This document shows positions 12,901-25,300 of a stretch of DNA of 64,000 bases, piece after piece. Under the pieces are notes generated by a model. That model had not been told where the DNA came from, searched no databases, and worked only from the letters and a program-made list of their open reading frames with translations. Each line of letters starts with the position of its first letter. Within the stretch, counting starts at the first letter, position 1. The stretch comes from Charina bottae (lineage: Eukaryota; Chordata; Lepidosauria; Squamata; Charinaidae). The translations under genes and the position numbers were made by a program. Where the stretch lies: NCBI GenBank assembly GCA_023362775.1, contig JALMGJ010000001.1:91638501-91702500 (forward strand), given 5' to 3'.

Positions 12901-15900
12901 GACACTCTATCCCTAACCTGGTCTTTCAGGTCTTCCAATGGTGCACTCATAGCCACTGTACCTGACTTCATCCACTTGCTGTTGGTTGTCCTCTTTCCTT
13001 CTACCTTTCCCAGCATTACAGCCTTCTCCAGAGTGTTAGATCTCCCCATAATGTGTCTGAAGTAGGATAATTTGAGCCTGGCCATTTGTGCCACGAGTGA
13101 GACCTCTGGATTGACTAATGGATAGGCAGCGGGAGCCAATCGCGCAGACTGGGGGGCGGGGACCCCTGTCTTTTTCTTGAATACGGAATATTACATAAGA
13201 CCCCGTCCCGTTTTGCCATCCTGAAATATGGTCAGCCTACTAATGGAACAAGTTAGTGGTTATACTAATGGAATAAATTAGTGGTTATACCAATTTGTAA
13301 TGTTATTTGTTTGACTACAGCTTAGTGTCCAACCATTGTGGTTAGTTAACTAGGATTTATAGTTTAGAGTTATGTGTGAACCTACCCATGCTGCATACCA
13401 TTCAACTATCACATGTGAAAAGTTAGTATTTCTTAAAAACTTCTTTTTTCTTTTATTGCATCCTATTCAAGTTTCATTCATGCCGTCCTCTATTGAAAAC
13501 TCAACACTTTTAATTAAACTCAAAGCAGCCATTTGTCTTGGGGCAAACACAAAAATAAGTAAAAGACTGCACCAGTTTAATGTTTATTTAATTACCTTCT
13601 TCATGCACAGAACACTGCCAGAGGACAGTTTGGATGGTAGAGAGAGAATTTGTTGTTTATGATTGTTCCAACTTCTGTATAAACTGGGATCCAAATTAGG
13701 CTGCATGAGAAATTTTACCCCAAATACTAATAGGAACTGATATGAATGTGCACCTCATGTTCAGATCACTACTATAATTTGCAAGAGGTCATTGGACTTT
13801 ATTTATTAAATGTATATCCCACTTTCCTGGTTATACAACACGTACGGCAGCTTACAGCTGAATGGAAGAGGTTTTGGCCTAGTGGTGATCTCCATCAGAT
13901 CAAAGTTCCAATGGACCCAGCAGGATCCAGGCAAGGGTTCCAGGCAAGCACAGCAAGCTCAGATCTAGTTTCTGGTAGGGAAAGATTCAAATTCCAGATA
14001 ACCTGCTGGATAGTTCCAAGTGGAGCTCAGGCTGGAGATTTGTACAAGCAGGCTCAAAGATTCATCAATAAACAGCTTCAGACTGAAATCTAAGGAAGTT
14101 TTTAGTTCATCCTCATGGTTACACTACTTAAACTGGGAACATTTCCTTTGCTTTAGCGGCCATTGCTTCCAAATGGCTGGGGAGCAACAATGATTCAACT
14201 AGGTTTCCCAGGACAAATTTCTGGGATAAATCAGGATAGCAGCAGTAATATCAGGCAGTGAAATTCTTCTGTATTTTTTCTATCTGTTCTCATTCGGTTT
14301 GATGAAAGAGAATTTGCTTTTGGAGAAATTGTCAAGGATGGTGCTTTTGCATTTATTTGATCATAAGGTGGCCAAGGAATGCCTGTAAATACCCTGTCTT
14401 TCCTTGCACAATCCTATCTATAGTAGCTTTTAATCTCCTTGGCTTCCAGTCCTTCAGTTCATTCCCAAGCAAATTCATCCCAAGGGACATTTACAGTAGG
14501 GTGCTACTATGTCTACTATGGTGGAGTCCTGCCCTTGATAACATGTTGGAAATTTCTCCTTCCCTGGAGAATTCATCTTCAGAAAACTGGCCACAAATTT
14601 GGTTGAGAATTTCAAGAACCCTCTTGTGTATAGCCCTATGCAGCAGAATTTCTTCAAATGGTAACATATCCTTTTATGCCATGGTGTAATGGTCTGGTTC
14701 ATAAAACATGCTAAAACAATGGTTGGGTTTTTCTATAACATATTGAATCCCATTCATGTCTCATCCAGCATGTTATGCAAACCCAGCCATAACATTGTAT
14801 AGAAGGTCAGGGTCAATATCAGCAATAGGCAATCTAATCTAATCTAATCTAATCTAATCTAATCTAATCTAATCTAATCTAATCTAATCTAATCTAATCC
14901 AATCCAATCCAATCCAATCCAATCCAATCCAATCCAATCCAATCCAATCCAATCCAATCCAATCCTAGTCTAGTTATCATCAAGACTCACTGCCTTGGTC
15001 TTCTTGAACCTGCTGCTACAACAATGTTCCTTTTTTTCTTATTAATATTTCCCAAAGTAGTAGCCAAGAATGAGAACAGGTGATGATTTCCACATGCCTT
15101 GTCCTCTCCCCCAGAAGTGATGCAGGTCAGCCCAAAGGAAGAAAAGCATCAGCAGTAGTAGCAAAAAGGGACAACAGGCACAGGGAGCAGGGGTCACTGA
15201 GAGGTTTTTGCCAAAGACCTCACTAAAGAATCCATGAACCCAATACCAAGAGTGGCAGTTTTTAATTAGTATGATGCATTTATTAGAAGAGTTGCACAAG
15301 CTAGACATAGTTTTGGATGTGAAGAAAATACATGATAGTTGCTTAGCAGCCAGCAATGATGGTACATTTGCTGGTAGCTTCCAGGGTGAAATACTGCACT
15401 CTTTATGGGGCTGCCTTTGTATCTAGTCCTGGGGTGGGGAACCTTTTTTCTGCCAAGGGCCATTTGGATATTTATAACATCATTCGTGGACCGGGAGTGG
15501 GGTTTGCGGGCGGGAACCAATCACGTGCACTGGGGGACGGGGTTTGCGGGCGGGAGCCAATCACGTGGAAGGGGGTGTGGTTTGTGGGCAGGAGCTCCTA
15601 GATTTATTGAATTTCGAGTCCCGCTTGTGGTTGCCTTGGCAGGGCCAGACCAAATGATTTCGCGGGCCTTATACGGCCCGCAGGCCGGACGTTCCCCACC
15701 CCTGATCTAGACTTCAGTTTGTACAGAATTCAGGAGCCAGATTAATATTTGGGAACTGACAAAGTAGCCACCTAATTCCTAAACAGGAATTCAAGGTAAT
15801 GCCCATTCCTAGACTCACAGCCACTACTGTAGTCTGAAACATTTGGATCTGACACCATCTCATTTAAAGCAACACTGCTTCTTGCAATGGAAGAACTAGT

Positions 15901-18900
15901 TGTACAACATGCAAGCAGATAGTGTTAATTGCCCAGAAGTGATGGAGATGCTGTTTCTGTGAGAACACAGAATGAGCATGTGCAAATCACATTTAAAGAT
16001 TCAACCACTGCAGGGTTTAATTAAAATCCAAGAATAAATATAGTGAGCCTCACTGTCAGTTTAGATTACAGTGAGTGTGTTTACATTTTTTACACATTTA
16101 ATTAATGTTATTTGCATAGAAATGATCATGAGATCATCAATCATCATGAGAAATGCCGGGCTGGATGAATCACAAGCCGGAGTTAAGATTGCCGGGAAAA
16201 ATATCAACAACCTCAGATATGCAGACGATACCACCCTAATGGCAGAAAGTGAAGAGGAACTAAAGAGCCTCTTGATGAGGGTGAAAGAGGAGAGTGCAAA
16301 AGCTGGCTTGAAACTCAACATTAAAAAAACCCAGATCATGGCATCTGGTCCCATCACTTCCTGGCAAATAGAAGGGGAAGAAATGGAAGCAGTGACAGAT
16401 TTTATTTTCTTGGGCTCCAAGATCACCGCAGACGGTGACTGCAGCCATGAAATTAAAAGACGCTTGCTCCTTGGAAGGAAAGCTATGGCAAACCTAGACA
16501 GCATATTAAAAAGCAGAGACATCACCTTGCCGACAAAGGTCCGTATAGTTAAAGCTATGGTTTTTCCAGTAGCAATGTATGGCTGTGAGAGTTGGACCAT
16601 AAGGAAGGCTGAGCGCCGAAGAATTGATGCTTTCGAGCTGTGGTGCTGGAGAAGACTCTTGAGAGTCCCTTGGACTGCAAGGAGGTCAAACCAGTCAATC
16701 CTAAAGGAAATCAACCCTGACTGCTCATTGGAAGGACAGATGCTGAAGCTGAAGCTCAAATACTTTGGCCACCTAATGAGAAGAGAGGACTCACTGGAAA
16801 AGACCCTGATGCTGGGAAAGACTGAGGGCAAAAGGAGAAGGGGACGGCAGAGGATGAGATGGTTAGATAGCATCACCGATGTAATGAACATGAATTTGAG
16901 TAAACTCCGAGAGACAGTGGAGGACAGGAAGGCCTGGCGTGCTATGGTCCATGAGGTCACGAAGAGTCGGACACGACTGAACGACTGAACAACAACAACA
17001 ACAAATTTGCATAGAAGAATGTATGGGGCAGCATTTGGCATTTATGTGAGCAGCTCATTGCAGGAGGAAAATCTAGAACTCTGGAAATATTATGAAATGC
17101 AATTTAAAGAGCTCCCTCCTATGCATATATGTATTATTACTAATAGTAGCAATATAAGTAATATAATGAAGTAGGGGAGCCTACACCTTGGGGAACCACC
17201 TGGGAAGTCCAGATGTGATGGCTAAACAGGGAAATTGAAATAAACCTCCCAGAAGAAGGCAGTGGCAAACCACTTAAAAATTACTGCCAAGAAAACTTGA
17301 ACTCAACTTGGAGGGTATCTTTACTTTTTTATCATCAAATACTGTATATATTTATGCCACTTCCTACACAAAAACACTTCAAAGCCGTTTACCAACATCA
17401 AATATGCATACCTTCCCCCATATTAAAAACCATATTCAGTAAAAAGGGAAAGGATAGGAAAGAAGAAAAAGCAGAAACAAAAATATCCCCCACATTAGTA
17501 GAGAAAACCTGGGTGAAGAGTTGCAGCTTCAACAGGTGCCTAAAAAGTGGAATGGTAGTTGTCCCATGGATTTCAGGGGTGACAGCATTCCAGAGCATAG
17601 ATACCACCTGTCAGAATCCCTCCAGAGACAAGAACTATTTAGGTAGGAAATATTTGTTTATTGTATGTAGGACATGACAGTCATATCAGACCATCGACAG
17701 TCTCTGAAAAGGTGGAAGAGATGTTACAAAATTTATATCCAGTCGTATCTCAAATCCTTTGCATCCTTTTACAATATTGCCCATTATGAAGAGAAATCTT
17801 GGGTTTCCTTTTCTCGCTGCCCCTTGTCCCATCTTTTGGAGATAGTTGCATGATTACATTTTCTGCATTTCTGGTCTCCTATCTAGGTTATTCTGACAAG
17901 TTAAGCTGGCATCTTCTTGCCACTAACAGAGCCCTGACACCACCATTGAGAAAGTGAACAACTGAAAGATGGCACACTGCAGTTCTTGGCACCCACAGTA
18001 GGACTCCTGATAATCTCAGCAATATGGTGTGTAATTGCAAGAATATCCTGGTCCCAACTTGTTTAGGGCTTTGTATATCATAAGGGCAGTGCCAAAGTAT
18101 GTTCAAACTACCATACAATTCGCTCATTTCACATGCTAGCACGGTTATGCTCAAAATCCTACAAGCTAGGCTTCAGCAGTATGTGAACCGAGAACTACCA
18201 GAAGTTCAAGCGGGGTTTCGAAGAGGCAGAGGAACTAGAGATCAGATTGCCAACATTCGCTGGATCATGGAAAAAGCAAGAGAGTTCCAGAAAAACATCT
18301 ACTTCTGCTTCATTGACTATGCTAAAGCCTTTGATTATGTGGATCACAGCAAACTGTGGCAAATTCTTAAAGAGATGGGAGTACCAGACCACCTTACCTG
18401 TCTCCTGAGAAACCTGTATGCGGGTCAAGAAGCAACAGTTAGAACCGGACATAGAACAACCGATTGGTTCAAAATTGGGAAAGGAGTACGACAAGGCTGT
18501 ATATTATCACCCTGCTTATTTAACTTATATGCAGAGTACATCATAAGAAATGCCGGGCTGGATGAATCACAAGCCGGAGTTAAGATTGCCGGGAGAAATA
18601 TCAGCAACCTCAGATATGCAGACGATACCACCCTAATGGCAGAAAGCGAAGAGGAACTAAAGAGCCTCTTGATGAGGGTGAAAGAGGAGAGTGCAAAAGC
18701 TGGCTTGAAACTCAACATTAAAAAAACTCAGATCATGGCATCTGGTCCCATCACTTCCTGGCAAATAGAAGGGGAAGAAATGGAAGCAGTGACAGATTTT
18801 ATTTTCTTGGGCTCCATGATCACCGCAGACGGTGACTGCAGCCATGAAATTAAAAGACGCTTGCTCCTTGGGAGGAAAGTTATGGCAAACCTAGACAGCA

Positions 18901-21900
18901 TATTAAAAAGCAGAGACATCACCTTGCCGACAAAGGTCCGTATAATTAAAGCTATGGTTTTCCCAGTAGTAATGTATGGCTGTGAGAGTTGGACCATAAG
19001 GAAGGCTGAGCACCGAAGAATTGATGCTTTCGAACTGTGGTGCTGGAGAAGACTCTTGAGAGTCCCTTGGACTGCAAGGAGGTCAAATCAGTCAATCCTA
19101 AAGGAAATCAACCCTGACTGCTCATTGGAAGGACAGATACTGAAGCTGAAGCTCAAATACTTTGGCCACCTAATGCGAAGAGAGGACTCACTGGAAAAGA
19201 CCCTGATGCTGGGAAAGACTGAAGGCAAAAGGAAAAGGGGACGGCAGAGGATGAGATGGTTAGATAGGATCACCGATGTAACAAACATGAATTTGAGTAA
19301 ACTCCAGGAGACAGTGGAGGCCAGGAAGGCCTGGCGTGCTATGGTCCATGGGGTCACGAAGAGTCGGACACGACTTAACGACTGAACAACAACAACAAAT
19401 ATCATAAACAGAGCCTTAACTCTGGCTTGGTAATTATATGAAGCCAGCGAAATTGCTGACTTCTATGGAATCAGACTTTTGGCCTGTCCAGCTCAAAAAT
19501 GCCTAAATAAGAGGTCCCTTACCTGTACATTTGACATTTTGAGGGCATAAAATAGGCACTCAAATAAAGTGGAGGTGGCATTGCCTCCCACAAAATGATC
19601 TTTATCTGCCAAATAGCCAGAACATTCCTCTTAACGGTTTTGGCGAATGCAACAAGGGTGGGGAAATATTGACATTTTGCCACTTATTGCCATGAGGTAG
19701 TCCTTAATATGGGCTTTTACCTATAGTATGTTCACCCGGACTCACTCCCGGTCTTCCTCCAATAGCACTCCAGGGATCTCTTCTGGTGCTTCATCTCCCG
19801 GAGTTCCTGTCAGCCCTTCAAACTAGTCCAGGCAGGAAACCAGGCAAATTAGTTTTCTCTATATACTATTGAAAATTGCCATAAACACTTAAGGTGATAG
19901 AGGTGTTAACGAGAAGGATAAAATTTAACAGTTGCTAAATAACTCCCAGGAGTCTTGTACATTTGATCAAACACACTAACATTTCTGGTAACACAACTCA
20001 GGTTTCTTGACAAGGTTGTTCATTGCCAAATGGCACAATGTTGAATATCCCCTCTCAGATCTTGCTCAGAGCTCTTTGCAAGGCAGCTTTTGTAGAATGA
20101 AATAAATCATATGTGTTCAGTATTCTGGTACACCATAATTTTCTCATTGATAGGACTGTTTCTTAACAATGGCTAAACCATGGGTGTCCAACCTTTTGGC
20201 TTCCCTGGGCCACATTGAGTGAAGAGGAATTGTATTGGGCAACACATAAAATATATAATATAGTTAATGTATATAAGTAATAAAACTTCATTTATTTTTT
20301 AATATTTTTATTATAAAATTTATAAAAAGAGGGCAACATAAAACTAGTGGGATATTTGACCTTGTTTTTGTGAAACTAATGCATCAATGTCTGGTTTGAT
20401 GAAAGTGGTTGCAGTTCTCAGTGAGTTCTCAAGGTGCTCATCAGAAATTTTAATTCTAATTTTACTCTTCGTGTGCTTTACCCTTGAAAATAGTTGCTCA
20501 CAAATGTACGTGCTGCCAAAAAGCGATGCCATGAATAAGGCGTGATTGTGAAGCAAGGGATATTTTTCTCTGGGAAGATAGGTCTTATAAAAGTCCAGTA
20601 GAGAGACATGATCAAGTTTTTCTTTGAGCTGAATGTCTGATTGCAATTCTATGCATTCCATTTGAATATTTGGAGGTAAAGTAGTTATGTCAACTGAAAA
20701 TGGAGTTGAAAATATACCAAAATATTGATGATTTTTCCAGAAATCTTGAAACCTGTTCTCAAATTCCTGTATCAAACCGAAAAGCAAGGCTGCATATTTC
20801 TCACTGTTCACAGGACTGTGTTTAGCCAACGTATTAAAATGTATAAAATTATTTTCCATAACTTGAGCTTTCCATACTTTAAGTTTCATTTCAAACGCTG
20901 TTATGGTTTGAAACATTGCAGTGATAAGTTGGTTTTCACCTTGAAGACGCATGTTTAACTCATTTAAATGAGCGGTCAAATCCACCAAAAATGCTAAATC
21001 TGTGAGCCATTTTTCATCTTCAAGTTCTGGCATAAATTTTCTTTTGGATTCCATAAACGACTTGATTTCATTTTGCAATCATAAAATATTTTCAGCATTT
21101 TACCCTGACTTAGCCACCTCACTTCAGAAAAGTAAATGATGTCCCCATAATCAGCATCCATACTTTTAAGGAACTCCTGGAATTGGTGATGATTCAGTCC
21201 CTTGGCTCTTATGAAATTCACTGGTTTGGTGACAATTTGCATGACATTATCCATTTTTAAAGCTTTCGCGCATAAATTTTCTTGATGTAGAATGCAGTGA
21301 TACTTCATCAAACGTGAGTTGCCGGCGGCATTTGCATCATCTTCTATCAATTTTGTAAGTCCCTCATTTTTACCAACCATCACTGGGGCGCCATCAGTAG
21401 ATACTGTATACCAGATATGTATATTGTCATGGTTAAAGAAAATCACTTTAATGTCATTTTTACTGCTTCGCACAAATCAAGAGATTTAGTTGTGTCTTTT
21501 AATGGCACCAAAGAAGCCATTTCTTCAGTGACATTATATTCGTTATCAACACCTCTAATAAAAATGGCAAGTTGAGCCGTATCTGTAGCATCAGTACTTT
21601 CATCCATCTCCAAAGCATAAAATTTGAAATTAGCAGCTTTACTCTTCAAACCTCTTTCGATAGATTTTCCTATTTCTTCAATTCGCCTGGCTATAGTCTG
21701 GTGAGACAAACTGATTTTAGAAAAATCACTTTTTTTATCAGGACAAATTATATCTGCCACGCTTTCCATACATTGCTTAATAAACTCACCATCAGTAAAT
21801 GGTTTTGATTTTTTTGCAATCAGATTTGCTACCAAATAACCAGCTTTTATAATAGAGTCCTTTTGAGTTGTGACTTTTTAAAAAAAATTGTTGAGATGAC

Positions 21901-22295
21901 AGACTTTTTTTCAGTTCCGCTAATTTGTCTTTACGATAAACTCCTTGATACGCTTCAAATTTGGCAGCATGTTTTTCCATATAATGCCTTTTCAAATTGT
22001 AGTCTTTGAAAACTGACACATTTTCCCTACAAATTAAGCATAGTGCCTTAGTATTTGTCTCGACAAAAAAGTACTCATCTGTCCATTTTTCGTTGAATAC
22101 TCTTCCTTCATCCACAATTTTTCTTTTTTGGGTTCTGTTTTCTGTTGAAACGACGTTGAAGCCATGCTGGAATAAATTTATTTAGGAATATTTTTTTTTT
22201 TAAAGAAATAACACAACAAGCCCATCGTAAATTGTTAGGTAGGCAAATAAACAAAGCAAATTTTAATAATCAAATAAGAAAACTTACATGTCTAC

Positions 22296-22336
<41 letters not shown>

Positions 22337-25300
22337 CGCCTGTCATCACAGAACATGTGTAGGTAGGTTGAAATATTATATATAACGCCAAGTTGCCACA
22401 AGCGGACGTGTGTAGCGGGTGGCAGCAGCGTTAGCACTGCACTGCCCCCTCCCCTACAAAGCGTTCCATTGTTTCTACCTACGCAGTCCACGCTCGAGCA
22501 CCGCACGATCGAGTCACGAAAAAAATAGCAAAATAATGTTAAAAGTTTACGATATTTTGGGGCCGCATTACTAGCTGTTCAGGGCTGCATGTTGGACACG
22601 CCTGGGCTAAACCATTCCAATGGACCTCATTTAGAAAATCAGCAAATGCAGGGCTTGGAAGCAGCAGGTCTAAAGGAGTCTCCTTTGAGTGACAAAAGTG
22701 AACTCATCCAGTTCACTGTCTTGCTATTACAAGGTGAGCACTGAAGATGTTGCCTAGTCAGGCAACACAACGTCTGCAAGCAAACAACCAAGTTCAGAGA
22801 GCACCAAGGACTTCACAGTGACATTTATCTCCTTGTGAAAACTGAACTATTAACAATATGTCTATGAAGGTTCTCAGTCATCCAGGTGGAATTGTCTGTA
22901 GCTTGAATCATGTCAACTGGATTTCTATTTTCTCAGTGGAAACGTTTCGCTCCTTATCCAAGGAGCTTCTTCAGTCTGAGCAAAGTTGGTAAGGGAATCC
23001 TAAATATGATATATGATAAATAAATATGATATCATATTTAGGATTCCCTTACCAACTTTGCTCAGACTGAAGAAGCTCCTTGTTTCCACTGAGAAAATAG
23101 AAATCCAGTTGACATGATTCAAGCTACAGACTGAACTATTAACGTTTGTTTGCCTCCTTCCCAAAGTATTATTTCAGTCAGCAGTGATTTGGGGGCTTTG
23201 GTGTTTGTGAATATCTCATCTATTCATAATGTCCTCATGTGGACCCACATTTCTGTAGTACTGGAGAAAATGTGCAGTAACATGTGTAAAGAACAAAGAA
23301 GCTTGCAATTTCTTAGAAGAAAATAAAAACTTTAATATCTCCAATATAGTACACATTAGAACCAAATTGGCTAAAATGCTTGGCTGTGTGAATTGGTTGA
23401 AAAAATATACAAAAATATATGAAAGAATGCAATTTAGCAGCTCTTGAAAGCTCCTGAAAAATTAGTTGAACTGAAGCTGATTACATCAAGTATGTAGTTG
23501 GACAGTCTGCAAAGTTGGGCGGGGGCACTTAAGTTAGTATTAATCCTTTACCACAACCCCTATTTTGCCTTTGGTGCTTTGTTACAGTAAAGAACATAGA
23601 TCCTTATATTTGAGAAATGGAAATATCAAAAAGGACATTTTCTGTCATGCTAAATCGATTAACCACTTAGTAAAAGCCCGACAGTTATTTGAATTTGGAT
23701 TTTAAATACAGATAGAGAGAGAGGGAAGGAGGGAGGGAGGGAGGGAGGGAGAGAGAGTTGGATGACAACTTAAATTTTTAAATTTACATCAGTCCTATAG
23801 CAAATGTATTCTGTAATTTTTAAGCAGTCACTGTTTGCCCCATTGCTATGCCAAAACTCACAAAAGAAGTTGCAAAACAAATAAATAAACAAATGAATAA
23901 AGTAACCTTATTAAAATGCTAAGACTACCATTTTCTTGAAGAACACATTGCAAAGCATCTTCCTTGCTTTTGTACAGCTTCTTCTCTGATTAGCCAGTAT
24001 TGCAGAACATGGCTATTTTCAGCATTGCCTCTTGACATTCATGGGCCATGTCAAAAAACACAAAGAAATGAGTGGCTTTTGGCTTTAAAGTGTCATCTTA
24101 AAATGTTAGTTCAGCATTAAAGGAAGTAGAAGAAAACAGTACAGTATTTCAAACAGCATTCCAGGATTCTGAAATAAAATTGGAATTTGAATCATCTTAC
24201 GTTTTGCCTTCTGACGATTTCAGAACAGGCTAGAGGTCATATGTCCAGCTGCCATGTGATCCAGTCTTTAAGATCTTTAAGAAATGACTCTCGGGTTGAG
24301 GGGAATTACAATAGTGAGATGTGGATCAGTAGGAATCTCCCTCATGTATTCCCCACACTTGCGCAAGGCTCACTCTGAGGGACCACTCTACAAAAACCAT
24401 ATTGACAAGTGAATTTAACACTCAATGGTAGTTCATGAGGCTGCTCAAGAAAACAATGGGAAACGTCAGTTCCCCAAACACCTTCACTGTGTGATTAGCT
24501 GAGGAAACTCTCAAAGGCTACCCACTAACAAATAAAGCACAACTCTAACCCAGGCCTCTGCCTAGTTAAATTACTACCAGTTCTTGTCAGGGGTCAGGGA
24601 TCAGCACCACTAGTTAGAAATATAATATGTTTAACCAAGACAATGAATGCCCTAGTGGTTACATTTCCACAGTCTGCTAATTCTGATTAGGTTATTGTCA
24701 TTTTATTTCTGGTGGTTTAACATATTGTGCAAACCAAACTCATTTCATTAGTTTTTAATTCAATGTATTGAGTGAAAACAAGTTAATTCAGTAAGCAGGT
24801 TAAATATATGTGAATACAGCTATTTGGTCTATGGCTGGTGTTAAAGCAACATCTGCCTCCTCAAGGAGCTATCCAAAGTGCTGAAGATTCTGTTACTGAG
24901 AATGTGAGTCCTATTTTCTTTGCTGGATAGTATCCATCCATTCAAAGGACACTGATCAACTTACAATGGAAGAGAAATAAAATGGATTACAGATTTGGTC
25001 CTGGCTTTTAATTTCTCCCAGTCCTAGTAAAGCAAATGATTCAGGAGAGTGCAAACTGAGGCAAAAAGAAAAAGCAAGCGGAGGTCTGCCGATTTTCTGA
25101 AAGACTGATTACTCAGGCAACCCTCTGGCTTGGAATCTAGTGTCCCATCATCTTTCCATGAGCTCCTGCCTGATTCATGTACTGTCACTCTGATCTGGTG
25201 GACTTTCAGATCCTTGAGGCAAGTATGCCAATCCTTGCTGGGATTGATCTCAGGGCCTGCCATGTCTGAATGTCAAAATTCAGGAGTCTCAAGTTTAACT

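Larger units (their letters stand above)
20179..22604 (-). mobile_element. hAT DNA transposon, 2426 bp, with TIRs and 8-bp TSD
   Basis: The left end CATGGGTGTCCAAC and the inverted right end CAGGCGTGTCCAAC form terminal repeats. Exact TSD GGCTAAAC lies at 20171-20178 and 22605-22612. An 8-bp TSD, CA..G ends, and a BED-finger transposase with a C-terminal dimerisation domain place it in the hAT superfamily. The transposase runs on the - strand. A short AAT array (22298-22335) lies near the 5' side. The copy is complete in structure but its gene is broken. Confidence 0.93.

Noticed and set aside
14831..14965. CRISPR-like regular repetition
   Set aside because: The units are contiguous 5-mers without spacers, in a eukaryotic genome.
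16061..17041. 326-codon ORF on the - strand
   Set aside because: Exact antisense shadow of the BovB reverse-transcriptase frame; similar shadows exist for the copies at 18084 and 26629.
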